Positions 44,708 to 53,645 of a stretch of DNA of 64,000 nt are shown one piece after another. Numbering within the stretch: the stretch's first letter is position 1; every line of letters begins with the position of its first letter. Source of the stretch: Brevibacillus choshinensis (lineage in GTDB: Bacteria > Bacillota > Bacilli > Brevibacillales > Brevibacillaceae); the NCBI RefSeq assembly GCF_001420695.1, contig NZ_LJJB01000010.1, positions 1,044,131 to 1,108,130 on the forward strand, written 5' to 3'. The notes below the pieces were generated by a model. It saw only the letters and a list, made by a program, of their open reading frames with translations. It searched no databases and had not been told where the DNA came from. The position numbers and the translations under genes are program-made.

Positions 44708-44805
44708 CTTTTTCGCTCTCCTTTTTCTACAATCATCGATCTTTTTCGCTCTTTGTCTTACCTATGATATAATCTACAAACAAAACTATCTCATCGGAGG
44801 AATCC

Positions 44806-45282
44806 ATGCTTACATTTGAAGAGAAACTGGCTATCATTGAATCTTTCCCGGAATTGACGCGCAACGACGTCTCCCTCAAGCGGGTGAACTTTCATTTTGA
44901 AGGCAGTTTGCACGAGAAAAAAACAGTCGTGTACCATCTCCATCCAAACGGTAACGGCTTCGTATATGGCGCGTATTTGAAAGGCTTTCGCAAGGATGAC
45001 AAAGGCTTCATCAACATCCGTGACTTTTCGGCCGACGAACTGCGCTCCGTCATTGAAGCGTCCATTCAGATGCTTTCTTATAAACGCGAGGTCGCTCCTC
45101 AAGTGAATTCCGCGGCACAGGAACTGGAAGAAACATGGATCGACAACAAAGACAACACCTTGCTGCTGCAACAGGAAGATTCTCTGTGGAACGTCTACCA
45201 CGGCATGAATCTGGAAGCTTCTTTTGAATCGTATGTGGAAGCCGAGCAGTACTTGAAAGAAGAAGGCTTCACCCGTCAATAG
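44806..45282 (+). CDS. Conserved hypothetical protein
   Basis: 158 residues, no membrane or signal segment. GGAGG is 5 bases before ATG, and a TATAAT element lies about 40 bases upstream. Sequence starts LTFEEKLAIIESFPELTRND, then has NFHFEGSLHEKKTVVYHL and NGNGFVYGAYLKGF; it ends in an acidic helical part (SYVEAEQYLKEEGF). I do not recognise the family. Composition is that of an ordinary soluble cytoplasmic protein. Confidence 0.8.
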   Translation: MLTFEEKLAIIESFPELTRNDVSLKRVNFHFEGSLHEKKTVVYHLHPNGNGFVYGAYLKGFRKDDKGFINIRDFSADELRSVIEASIQMLSYKREVAPQVNSAAQELEETWIDNKDNTLLLQQEDSLWNVYHGMNLEASFESYVEAEQYLKEEGFTRQ

Positions 45283-45414
45283 AGTTCTTCACGCTTGTGT
45301 CCAATTCCCACTTCCTGACCTTCCCCCTGCATTGGATAGACTCTCCTAATCGGGTACCCACATTCCACCTAGCTAGATGTACAATACCAAATCGTAAACC
45401 TTGAAACAATTGGC

Positions 45415-45438
45415 CAAGCAGTCTGACCGGACTGCTTG
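45415..45438. promoter_or_regulatory. Perfect palindrome ahead of the phosphorelay operon
   Basis: CAAGCAGTC - 6 bases - GACTGCTTG, 32 bases before the start codon. No T-run follows, so an operator is likelier than a terminator. Confidence 0.45.
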
Positions 45439-45470
45439 CGTCCAACCGACTAACAGGGGGATCTTACGGC

Positions 45471-47093
45471 ATGATGAAGTATAGAGATGCACTTTTGACC
45501 CATATTCACAAGCAGCTGGAGGCGTGGTTCGATCTTCGCGGACCACTCCCCCATGATGAATTATACCGCTTTCTTCATTCCTTAAAAGGAACCTCGGGAA
45601 CGATCGGTCTCACCGATTTGTCGAATTTGTCCCAGAGCCTATTGGACCAACTGGAAGCAATGCCGCCAAAAGATTGGCAACCTGCTGATTGGCGCGAATT
45701 TTTGCTCGAGTTTATCGCACTTTGCTACGAACACCGGTCGGAACAAGAGCTGCTACTGGACGATGCGGAGCAGGCACGGGAAAACAGCTATGAGAACCAG
45801 CCTCTCGTCCTGATTTTGGATGATGACGTCACTTTGTTGATGTATGTAAAAGAATATTTAGAGAAGCGCAACTGGTCGGTCATTGCTACTGTTCACCCTC
45901 ACAAGGCACTGGATTACTTTCATGACATGAATCCCGACTGTCTGATACTGGATTTAAATATTCCGGAAACGGGTGGCTTTCAGGTCATGCAGACGCTCAG
46001 TGAAAAAATCAAAAAACAGTACGTACCTACAACCGTAATAAGCGTGGACTGTGCGCGGGAAACGCGTTTGCGTGCCTACCGCCTGGGGGCGGATGACGTC
46101 ATGTGCAAGCCACTCGATATGGAAGAGCTGGCTGTTCGGCTGGAACGTCAATTATACCGCAAACGCTGGATGAATCGGATCCTGTTTCTGGACGAGCTAA
46201 CGGGTGCCTACAATCGCAACTCCCTTCTGGACACGTATCAACGGCTGTTCGGAGATGCGCAGCGGGCAGATTCTCCCCTGTCACTCGCCTTCCTGGATAT
46301 CGATCATTTCAAAAAAGTGAACGATACATACGGCCATCTGGTCGGAGATGATGTCCTGAGCAGATTCGCTTCCTTTCTCCAGAGCAGTGCGGCCAAGAAT
46401 GACATCCTGTTCCGTTACGGCGGAGAAGAGTTTATCCTTTTGATGCCTCAAACTACCGTGAAGGAAGCCAAGCATCGTATGCAGCAGATGCTGGATGCCT
46501 TTTGTGCACTGACATTTGACTCTGCAAACGGTCCCTTTTCCTTGAGCTTTTCCGCAGGTGTCGTACAGATCACAGACGCTGAAAAACCACTTCCTTATTG
46601 GCTGGAAGTAGCCGATAACTCTTTATATAGAGCCAAAAATTCGGGCCGATGCAGAATTGAGGAAGCCGTTCTGTCAGAAACGGTAGACTCTCCGCAAATC
46701 AAGCTCAAGGTCGCCATTATCGATGACGATGCGATGATCCGGACGATGCTGGCGGAGTCTGTGAAAACAGGCTTTGACGGATGGATTCACGCCGACATTC
46801 ACGAATTTCGTGATGGCGAGGCCTTCTTCCAAAGTGACTGGCATCGCGGTCCTGAGCCATACCTTGTCATCTTGGACGGCATCATGCCGATCATGGACGG
46901 GCTGGAGGTCCTGCAGCGAATTCGAGCTCTGCCTAATACCAAGCGCTATACCGTCATCATGCTGACAGGCCGTACCGAAGAGCACGATATTGTGCGTGCC
47001 CTCCAATTGGGGGCGGATGATTACATGACCAAGCCCTTCAGTACCAAAGAATTGGAAGCGAGAATCAAGCGCCTGGTGAAACGAATGGTTTAG
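45471..47093 (+). CDS. HPt-REC-GGDEF-REC signalling protein (diguanylate cyclase)
   Basis: 540 residues. Domains in order: HPt (about 5-100) with H36 in FLHSLKGTSG; receiver 1 (about 110-230) with D161 in LILDLNIPETGG; GGDEF (about 240-395) with active-site GGEEF at 317-321; receiver 2 (about 405-535) with D469 in VILDGIMPIMDG. It should make c-di-GMP when phosphorylated. The residue expected to be Arg in an inhibitory RxxD site is Ala, so product inhibition is probably absent. GGGGGAT precedes the start. First gene of a three-gene phosphorelay. Confidence 0.94.
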   Translation: MMKYRDALLTHIHKQLEAWFDLRGPLPHDELYRFLHSLKGTSGTIGLTDLSNLSQSLLDQLEAMPPKDWQPADWREFLLEFIALCYEHRSEQELLLDDAEQARENSYENQPLVLILDDDVTLLMYVKEYLEKRNWSVIATVHPHKALDYFHDMNPDCLILDLNIPETGGFQVMQTLSEKIKKQYVPTTVISVDCARETRLRAYRLGADDVMCKPLDMEELAVRLERQLYRKRWMNRILFLDELTGAYNRNSLLDTYQRLFGDAQRADSPLSLAFLDIDHFKKVNDTYGHLVGDDVLSRFASFLQSSAAKNDILFRYGGEEFILLMPQTTVKEAKHRMQQMLDAFCALTFDSANGPFSLSFSAGVVQITDAEKPLPYWLEVADNSLYRAKNSGRCRIEEAVLSETVDSPQIKLKVAIIDDDAMIRTMLAESVKTGFDGWIHADIHEFRDGEAFFQSDWHRGPEPYLVILDGIMPIMDGLEVLQRIRALPNTKRYTVIMLTGRTEEHDIVRALQLGADDYMTKPFSTKELEARIKRLVKRMV

Positions 47094-47117
47094 ATGAAAT
47101 AGTTGGAGTGAATAACA

Positions 47118-47480
47118 ATGGCACACATTTTACTTGCAGAAGACGAACCTGTCCTGCGCATGCTGATCAGCGATACGTTAGAGGATGAAGGGCACCAGCT
47201 TGATATCGCTTGCGATGGTGAGGAAGCCTTGCAAAAAATCGAGCAGCGTCAGTATGACCTGATCGTTCTGGATTACATGATGCCCAAGCTGACTGGCTAC
47301 GAAGTATTAGTGCACATGAAACAGATCCCTGAAAAAAAGAATTGCAAAGTCATGATCCTCTCGGCAAAAAGCCAGCATGCCGAACAGGAAAAGATGCGTG
47401 CTGCAGGCGCGGATGCATTCATGCCCAAGCCCTTTAGCCCCATGGAATTGGTACGGGTCGTGGAGGACATGCTTGCATGA
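47118..47480 (+). CDS. Stand-alone receiver-domain response regulator
   Basis: 120 residues, only a CheY-like receiver. Acidic pocket E8-D9, phosphorylation site D52 (LIVLDYMMPKLTG), Ser in MILSAKS and conserved Lys in FMPKPFSPMEL are present. With no output domain it can shuttle phosphate between the kinase and the HPt domain of the upstream protein. The stop overlaps the kinase ATG by 4 nt. Confidence 0.95.
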   Translation: MAHILLAEDEPVLRMLISDTLEDEGHQLDIACDGEEALQKIEQRQYDLIVLDYMMPKLTGYEVLVHMKQIPEKKNCKVMILSAKSQHAEQEKMRAAGADAFMPKPFSPMELVRVVEDMLA

Positions 47481-50365
47481 GTGAACTCAGACAGGTGTTG
47501 AAAAAAAGCATCACTAGGCGTTTTACCGCTATGATGCTTATGTTTTTATCGCTCCTGATTGCTGGAGCAGCCATCGTTCTATACACGAATTACACGGCCT
47601 TTTCCCAGTACCAGACGACACTGAAGGCTTCCAAGGAAAAGCAAGTACTCGTCGAGCAGATCGCCGATCACACCAATCAAATCTTTTTCCGAGCTCGCGG
47701 CTACTACGCCTTTTTGAGCCCATACGAGTACAATGAACTGTTTGTAGAGAAAGAAAAGCTCAAGCAAGCAATCTCGTCTTTTAAAAGGCTCCCGCTCACC
47801 TCTGAGGAGCAGGTCGTCGTTACCTCGATCGAGTCGTTCATTTCCAATTTCTTTGCAAACGTATTCCCGACCGCTTCTGGTTACGCCAAAGCTGGTCAGT
47901 ACGAATCATTACGAAACTTTTCTTCCAGCGGAGTGAATCAGGAAGTCAATAATTTGATTACCTATGCCTCTACCTACAAGAAAAAGAACGAACAGCTGCT
48001 GTTGCAAGAAAACCGTGCCTTGTTTGAAGATGTGACGCGACAGAGTCTATGGTTCATCTTGTACATTCTGGTGGTGCTGATCCTTTCTCTCTGGGTCACC
48101 AAACGGACCACCCGTGACATCGGCGCTCCACTCGAACGCTTGTCTGTCGAAGCCAATCGTTTTTCGCATGGCGAGCTCCCCCACTTCCAAGACCTGCATC
48201 GCGTCGATGAAATCGGCAATCTCGCCCGATCCCTCGACTTTTTGATCCGGCAAATTCAGATCAAGGAAGAAACGCTGATGGCGCAAAATGAAGAGCTCCA
48301 AGCCCAGCAGGATGAGCTGATGATGCAACAGGAAGAACTGCAGGAAGCACTCGCCAAAATGGAGGACAATGAGCGATATCTACAAAAGAGAAACCGACTC
48401 ATTCAATCCCTCGCGAATACGCTGGACAAGCAAGAATTGCTGCAAAGCATCGTTCGCAATATCGTCGAGGTGATGGATGCGGACAAAGGTATCATCGTCT
48501 TGTTGAATGCGGACAAGGACATCTCCAGCTTTGGGGTCTCTCCTCTGGGAGTGAATCAGTTTTTAAACGGGTTGGAAGACGGACCGCTCGTACGAATCCG
48601 GGAAACCAGGCAGCCTTATGTATTGACTCGGGAAAGCACAGAAGCGGAGCGCGGCTATCAGGAAGCGGCTTCTCAGACCTACGAGCTGTATTTGCCGGTC
48701 TTGCAGGCGGATCAGGCAGTGGTGGCATGCATTGTCCTCTCTCGCATTGGTCGCACCCTTTCCGAACTGGAAAAACAGATGGCTATAGGACTAGCCAAAC
48801 AAATCTCGTTGTCTCTGGACAAGCTCGCCATGCACGAAGAAACCGAAAAACAACGCCAAATGACGCAGGACATGCTCGATACCATCCAGGAAGGCGTGCA
48901 ACTGATCGGCATCAACGGCGTGACGCTGCAGGTGAATCGCACCTTCCAAGAACTGCTCAGCTTCCCTGATCGTGTGTCTGCGCAAGGCATTGGTCTTGCC
49001 GATTACTTCAAGCACATGGAAGGACTCACCAAAGACCACGAGCAGCTCGTCTCGTGCGTGAACGCGACTCTTTCCGGTCACAGTGAGGATAAGACCCATC
49101 TGATCGAACTCACCTATCCACAAGTCCGCTACATCCAGCTGTATGCGGAGCCTTTGTATCGGGATCAGAAAAAATGGGGCACCTTGCTCGTCTACCGTGA
49201 TATTACAAAAGAATACGAAATTGACCAGATGAAGTCCGAATTCGTGAGTACGGTCAGTCATGAGCTGAGGACTCCACTCGCCAGCGTGCTTGGTTTTGCC
49301 GAGCTATTGTTGAACAAGGAATTAAAACCGGAACGTCAGAATCGCTATACGACGGCCATTTATCAGGAAGCGAGGCGACTCACTGCGCTGATCAATGATT
49401 TCCTCGACCTGCAACGCATGGAATCAGGGCGACAGACCTATGAAAGAGAATTGGTACCTATTGAACAGGTAGTCCGAGAAATTTTCGGGCTGTATCACGT
49501 CCAATCTCCTCTTCATTCGTTTGAGCTAGATCTGCAAACGGAGAAAACCGTGATTGAAGGAGACCGGGACAAGCTCCGTCAAGTAATCATGAACTTGGTG
49601 AGCAACGCTGTGAAATACTCTCCGGCAGGTGGGTGCGTGCGTGTGGTATGCCGAAATGAGGGGAATCAACTTCTAGTGGAGGTCCATGATGAGGGTTTGG
49701 GTATTCCTCCTGAAGCCATCCCCCACCTTTTCACCAAGTTTTACCGTGTCGATAATTCGGATCGTAGAGAAATCGGAGGCACTGGTCTTGGCCTTGCCAT
49801 TGTTCAGGAGATTGTTCATATTCACAACGGGGAAATCGCTGTGGCGTCCGAGTCCGGCCATGGCAGTACCTTTACTGTCGCACTTCCCCTGCCGGAACAG
49901 CAGCCCGCTGCGTTCAATGAACCGGACAGTCTAGAGACGTATCCCCATTCCCTTCATTCAAACGGAAATGTCGTGATTATCGAAGACGATGTGAACCTCT
50001 CCGAGTTGTTGCGAGATGAATTAATCGGCTCTGGATTTACAGTGTATGCCTTTTCTCATGCTGCTCAGGCGCTGACTGCCATCGAAGAGATCACTCCTGA
50101 TGCTGTCGTCTTGGATCTCGTCCTACAAGACGGAGAAGACGGGTGGAAGGTAATCGAAACCATGCGGGAAAATCCGAAGCTGCGTTCGATTCCGATCGTC
50201 ATCTCAAGTGCCTTTGAGGAGAAGAAAAAAGCCTTTGACCTGGGTGCCAAAGGGTACTTGATCAAGCCGTATCATCCCGATACACTATCCAAAGCCATAC
50301 TCCTTGCCGTCACCAGCAACGACGCGGACGGGCAGATCTTCATTCCCGATCAAATCAAAGAGTAG
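47477..50365 (+). CDS. Membrane hybrid histidine kinase (HAMP-GAF-PAS-HisKA-HATPase-REC)
   Basis: 962 residues. Two membrane helices (about 15-37 and 190-208) enclose an extracytoplasmic helical sensor of about 150 residues. Then HAMP (to 262), a Gln/Glu-rich coiled coil, GAF (about 310-455), PAS (about 465-575), HisKA with H595 in VSHELRTPLAS, HATPase_c (NLVSNAVKYSP, GLGIP, GTGLGLAI) and a C-terminal receiver with D880 (VVLDLVLQDG). A complete hybrid kinase that needs an HPt partner; the first gene of the operon has one. Confidence 0.95.
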   Translation: MSELRQVLKKSITRRFTAMMLMFLSLLIAGAAIVLYTNYTAFSQYQTTLKASKEKQVLVEQIADHTNQIFFRARGYYAFLSPYEYNELFVEKEKLKQAISSFKRLPLTSEEQVVVTSIESFISNFFANVFPTASGYAKAGQYESLRNFSSSGVNQEVNNLITYASTYKKKNEQLLLQENRALFEDVTRQSLWFILYILVVLILSLWVTKRTTRDIGAPLERLSVEANRFSHGELPHFQDLHRVDEIGNLARSLDFLIRQIQIKEETLMAQNEELQAQQDELMMQQEELQEALAKMEDNERYLQKRNRLIQSLANTLDKQELLQSIVRNIVEVMDADKGIIVLLNADKDISSFGVSPLGVNQFLNGLEDGPLVRIRETRQPYVLTRESTEAERGYQEAASQTYELYLPVLQADQAVVACIVLSRIGRTLSELEKQMAIGLAKQISLSLDKLAMHEETEKQRQMTQDMLDTIQEGVQLIGINGVTLQVNRTFQELLSFPDRVSAQGIGLADYFKHMEGLTKDHEQLVSCVNATLSGHSEDKTHLIELTYPQVRYIQLYAEPLYRDQKKWGTLLVYRDITKEYEIDQMKSEFVSTVSHELRTPLASVLGFAELLLNKELKPERQNRYTTAIYQEARRLTALINDFLDLQRMESGRQTYERELVPIEQVVREIFGLYHVQSPLHSFELDLQTEKTVIEGDRDKLRQVIMNLVSNAVKYSPAGGCVRVVCRNEGNQLLVEVHDEGLGIPPEAIPHLFTKFYRVDNSDRREIGGTGLGLAIVQEIVHIHNGEIAVASESGHGSTFTVALPLPEQQPAAFNEPDSLETYPHSLHSNGNVVIIEDDVNLSELLRDELIGSGFTVYAFSHAAQALTAIEEITPDAVVLDLVLQDGEDGWKVIETMRENPKLRSIPIVISSAFEEKKKAFDLGAKGYLIKPYHPDTLSKAILLAVTSNDADGQIFIPDQIKE

Positions 50366-50367
50366 AA

Positions 50368-50400
50368 AAAGAGGCAGCGGTTTTTATCCGTTGCCTCTTT
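50368..50400. terminator. Bidirectional terminator
   Basis: GAGGCA / TGCCTC core extended by AAAA and TTTT flanks, with an inner CGG / CCG. It lies between the kinase and the convergent desaturase gene. Confidence 0.85.
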
Positions 50401-50411
50401 TCGTTTCGTTT

Positions 50412-51323
50412 CTAGCTTAATCCTTTGGCAGCCAAACGCTCGCTGATTCTTCTTAATTTCACATGGTAGGCGAGGAGGTCCTGTTTGGCTGCCTCAGCCT
50501 CCGCTCGGCTTGGCTGCAGCTTTTCAATTCCCCAAAATTGGATCAAATAATCAAATACTTGATTAAAATAAGATACCGGACCATAGTTGGCTTCTTTTGC
50601 GATTAGGTCCATTCTCTCTTTGAAGGACGGCATTTCTATCCCTGGCATGGCAAAGGATGTCATTGCTTTATGAATGTAATAGACGAAGTTGTGATCGACA
50701 CCCAAATACCCTTTTACAGCGTCGCGATAAAATGCAAAATGCAGCGTCTCATCTTTGGCTATGCGGCGTAGCAATCGGGACAAATCTTTGTCGTAATCGG
50801 TCGCAGCCTTTGCCACGTTGTTGTAAAAGACCATCGTGGCCAGCTCTTGAACGGTCGTGTACACCATCGTCTCCATCGCCGTGTCAAAGTCTGGAGCAAA
50901 GCCGCCTTCCACCACCTGTTTGCGCAGACGGTGCAGTTCATGTGGATTGGCATTCCGAGTGATGATCAGGTACGTTTCCAGCAAGGAAGAGTGCTGATCT
51001 TCTTCCGCTACCCACGTGTGTACGAATTCTTGCAAGACCTCGAGAGAGCCTTTAAACGTGACAGCGAGATGGTGATAAAAGAAGGGTAGGTTCACTTCTG
51101 TTAAGAGCGATGTTTCCACTGCTGTATAGATAGCGGTGGGAAGCGTTCGCTGTTCTGGGGACCATGGTTCCGTTTTAAAGCTCCGTCCCTTTTCCCACGG
51201 TATGTATTCATGGTAGCTCCAGTCGATACCGTTTGCTCGTTCTCGATGCTGTCTGTAAAGTTCTGTCAGGTACGGCTCCAGCTGCGGATCAAACACATTT
51301 AGGCTATAGTTGAGAAGTGGCAT
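50412..51323 (-). CDS. Ferritin-like protein of the acyl-ACP desaturase family
   Basis: 303 residues from ATG 51323, AAGGAG 9 bases upstream. The di-iron site of soluble desaturases is visible: E70 (AVETSLLTEVNLP), E108-x-x-H111 in VAEEDQHSSLLETYL, a later Glu in TVQELATMVFYN, and ETLH in IAKDETLHFAFYRDAV. Soluble acyl-ACP desaturases place a double bond in ACP-bound chains. They are best known from plants and actinobacteria and are less usual in Bacillota. No ferredoxin partner is adjacent. Alternatively it could be another di-iron oxygenase. Confidence 0.88.
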   Translation of the reverse strand: MPLLNYSLNVFDPQLEPYLTELYRQHRERANGIDWSYHEYIPWEKGRSFKTEPWSPEQRTLPTAIYTAVETSLLTEVNLPFFYHHLAVTFKGSLEVLQEFVHTWVAEEDQHSSLLETYLIITRNANPHELHRLRKQVVEGGFAPDFDTAMETMVYTTVQELATMVFYNNVAKAATDYDKDLSRLLRRIAKDETLHFAFYRDAVKGYLGVDHNFVYYIHKAMTSFAMPGIEMPSFKERMDLIAKEANYGPVSYFNQVFDYLIQFWGIEKLQPSRAEAEAAKQDLLAYHVKLRRISERLAAKGLS

Positions 51324-51509
51324 TCACATAAACTCCTTGAATTTTGCTCAACTTTACTGAAAATTTGAATTTATGTCAATCTAAACTATGATTTTTCTGT
51401 ATGGTTATGAATTGTAGTAGCTCAGAAAATCTTGGTATATTCAGGGGCATTCCATCACACATTAATAGAGGTTAAAGTCCGCACCATGCCCCGCAAAGGA
51501 GGAGTTCAT

Positions 51510-51716
51510 TTGTATTTCTCTAAGAAAGCAATGGTTCCGGTCGAAGAAGAGGAAACAAATGTGTGGATGTGTAGCAATGACGGCTGTACGTGCTGGATGA
51601 GAGATAACTTTTCCTTTGACGAAAGCCCTAGCTGCCCATTCTGCCAGTCTCAGATGGTAAAAGACACGAAAATGCTTCCCGTTTTGACGAACCACAGCAA
51701 TAAACGCACTCCCTGA
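51510..51716 (+). CDS. YdjO-type cold-shock-associated zinc-ribbon-like protein
   Basis: 68 residues from TTG 51510, chosen because AAAGGAGG lies 7 bases upstream and the length then equals B. subtilis YdjO. The family pattern is present: VWMCSNDGCTCWMRDNFSFD then PSCPFCQSQMV, giving two Cys pairs for zinc. YdjO is annotated as cold-shock-inducible; its role is unknown. The 186-base gap upstream may carry a regulatory leader, but I see no clear hairpin. Confidence 0.85.
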   Translation: MYFSKKAMVPVEEEETNVWMCSNDGCTCWMRDNFSFDESPSCPFCQSQMVKDTKMLPVLTNHSNKRTP

Positions 51717-51792
51717 GTGAGTACCTCTTCTCTTTTTTGCGTTGCGGGCCTACAATAAGCTCATGACGTACGATTGTTAGAGGAGCATGCCC

Positions 51793-52101
51793 ATGAACCG
51801 AAAAGAGATGGAAGAACAAATGATCCAAGCATACCAACGCGACGAGGGTATGATGATTCTCGTATTCGCTCAATGGTGTGTCAACCATGGTCTGGATGCA
51901 CAAGAAATCTATCAGCGTGCCTATCCGAATCAGGTCACAAACCCTTTGCTAGCACAGATGATGGACAATACGGTTCCAAAAGAGGAAGCGGAAGAGATAC
52001 CCGATGCCACCTTGCTTGGAGTCTTGTCCCTCTTCGGAAATGACGACTTGGCGTTTGTGGTCAGCGAAGAAATGGAACGGCTAAAAAAGCATAGAGGGTA
52101 A
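51793..52101 (+). CDS. Conserved hypothetical protein
   Basis: 102 residues from ATG 51793 (AGAGGAG 7 bases upstream; another ATG sits one base from the site). Soluble, acidic and helical: MNRKEMEEQMIQAYQRDEGM, then NHGLDAQEIYQRAYP. The end is DLAFVVSEEMERLKKHRG. No family recognised. Own terminator at 52109. Confidence 0.75.
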   Translation: MNRKEMEEQMIQAYQRDEGMMILVFAQWCVNHGLDAQEIYQRAYPNQVTNPLLAQMMDNTVPKEEAEEIPDATLLGVLSLFGNDDLAFVVSEEMERLKKHRG

Positions 52102-52108
52102 AGGAGCG

Positions 52109-52136
52109 AAGTCACACCATACCGTGTGGCTTTTTT
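52109..52136 (+). terminator. Terminator of the 102-residue protein gene
   Basis: AAGTCACAC / GTGTGGCTT stem (one wobble pair) followed by six T, 7 bases past the stop. Confidence 0.85.
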
Positions 52137-52322
52137 CTTTGCCATTCTTGCAACTTCCATGTACAGGAAATACGTCTAATGTTTACATACTACAAGAAGT
52201 CCCTAATCAAATATAATTCTAAGAAACATTTTTTATGATGAAGACCACTCGTAATGACAGCCATTCGTAGTTTATTGTTTGAGACCGATCGCACGTCGAC
52301 TAAAACATAAATGGAGAATGCT

Positions 52323-53357
52323 ATGTATACGGATTCAAAAATCTTGAAGTCTCTGTTTTACATTCAGCTGTTTTCTAGCTTTTTGGTCGTAGTCGGACAC
52401 TTTACTGCATCTGTGCTTTACTTTAACGATCCTTTTTGGATTGTTGCCCTCAACCAGATTAGCCGCTATGGTACCGTACTTCTGACCATTGCGACGGGCT
52501 ACTTGACTGCTTACTCGTTTGATAAAAAGCAACCAGCTTTTCGCGAGTTCTTCACGGGCAAAATCATCTACATCGTCATCCCGTTTCTCGTATCCGGGGT
52601 GCTCTACCATTACTTGCTGAAGAACGGCATGCCTCATTCTTTTCGTGATTACGCTAATATCGTTCTAGGCAAAACAGGCGACCATCTCTATTTCGTGTTC
52701 ATGATTTGCCAGTACTACGTGGCAGCCTACTTTTTACGGAATATCATCACCAAACGCAATATTCTCTACGTCATCTGGATATTGCTCGCGGTGCAATACG
52801 TTTACATCCATTACATTCACCAAGGCTGGCTGGGTCTGACCACCCGCCATATGCTTCCGACCTGGATTTTCACCCTGTACATGGGCCATCTGATTTATTG
52901 GTATCGCGAGTGGATCCTTTCTTTTCTGCGAAACAACCGTTCGATCCTCATGCTGGTTACGGGTGTTTCCACAGCGGCTGCGATCTATTTTGTCTTCTCA
53001 AACAAGCTTTATGTGGCTGTTCATCTGACGTTTGTCTTTGCTACGTTGCTGTCTTTTCTCGTGCTCATGGTCTTCTTCCTGGAGCTGGTCGACCATCTGC
53101 ACATCAAGTTTCGAAAAGGCTTGACCTATTTCATCTTTCTGTTTCACTCTGCTTTTCTCATTCTGTTCAAAGATTTGCTTTATCAGGTCTTCGGTGAGGT
53201 GTCCTGGATTTTCCAAAATACCTGGTACTCACTCCTCTACCTGGCCGCAATCTTTGTCTGCAGTGCGGTCTTCGCCATCTTGCTGGTCCGCCTCGTCAAA
53301 CGTTTGGAGAACGCTTGGGCAAGCATGGGGAGAATCAGGAAGGAACGTCTGCAGTAG
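52323..53357 (+). CDS. Acyltransferase 3 family membrane protein
   Basis: 344 residues from ATG 52323 (GGAG 6 bases upstream). About ten hydrophobic helices. The family His is in FLVVVGHFTASV on the first helix, and a basic YSFDKKQPAFREFFTGK loop with the following RY-like segment fits the acyltransferase 3 fold. Members O-acetylate surface polysaccharides, lipids or antibiotics. It resembles the IcaC/OafA branch. No glycan gene cluster is adjacent, so the target is unknown. Confidence 0.82.
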   Translation: MYTDSKILKSLFYIQLFSSFLVVVGHFTASVLYFNDPFWIVALNQISRYGTVLLTIATGYLTAYSFDKKQPAFREFFTGKIIYIVIPFLVSGVLYHYLLKNGMPHSFRDYANIVLGKTGDHLYFVFMICQYYVAAYFLRNIITKRNILYVIWILLAVQYVYIHYIHQGWLGLTTRHMLPTWIFTLYMGHLIYWYREWILSFLRNNRSILMLVTGVSTAAAIYFVFSNKLYVAVHLTFVFATLLSFLVLMVFFLELVDHLHIKFRKGLTYFIFLFHSAFLILFKDLLYQVFGEVSWIFQNTWYSLLYLAAIFVCSAVFAILLVRLVKRLENAWASMGRIRKERLQ

Positions 53358-53431
53358 CATCGACACAAACAAAAAAGGCACCCACTCTGTAAGAGCAAGC
53401 AATTGAATTCAATGTCAGTCATTCTATTGAA

Positions 53432-53484
53432 GGATGAGTAATGCATAGGGGATATCCCCTTGACGCATTGCTTATCCTCTTTTT
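53432..53484 (+). terminator. Terminator in the acyltransferase-propeller gap
   Basis: Long stem GGATGAGTAATGC / GCATTGCTTATCC enclosing the palindrome GGGGATATCCCC, followed by TCTTTTTT. It is 75 bases past the acyltransferase stop. Confidence 0.75.
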
Positions 53485-53645
53485 TATCAGGGTGGGGGTT
53501 ATTCACGCTTTGCGAAAAGGAGAAACAGCCTTCCTGAATTTTTTTATAACTCGCTGTTTGCCTATACAGAAATGTTCATATCCCCATAAAATGAATACCA
53601 CCTTCGATCATCAAGAGGGAAGTTCAAGAGAAAGGGGTGGAAAAT

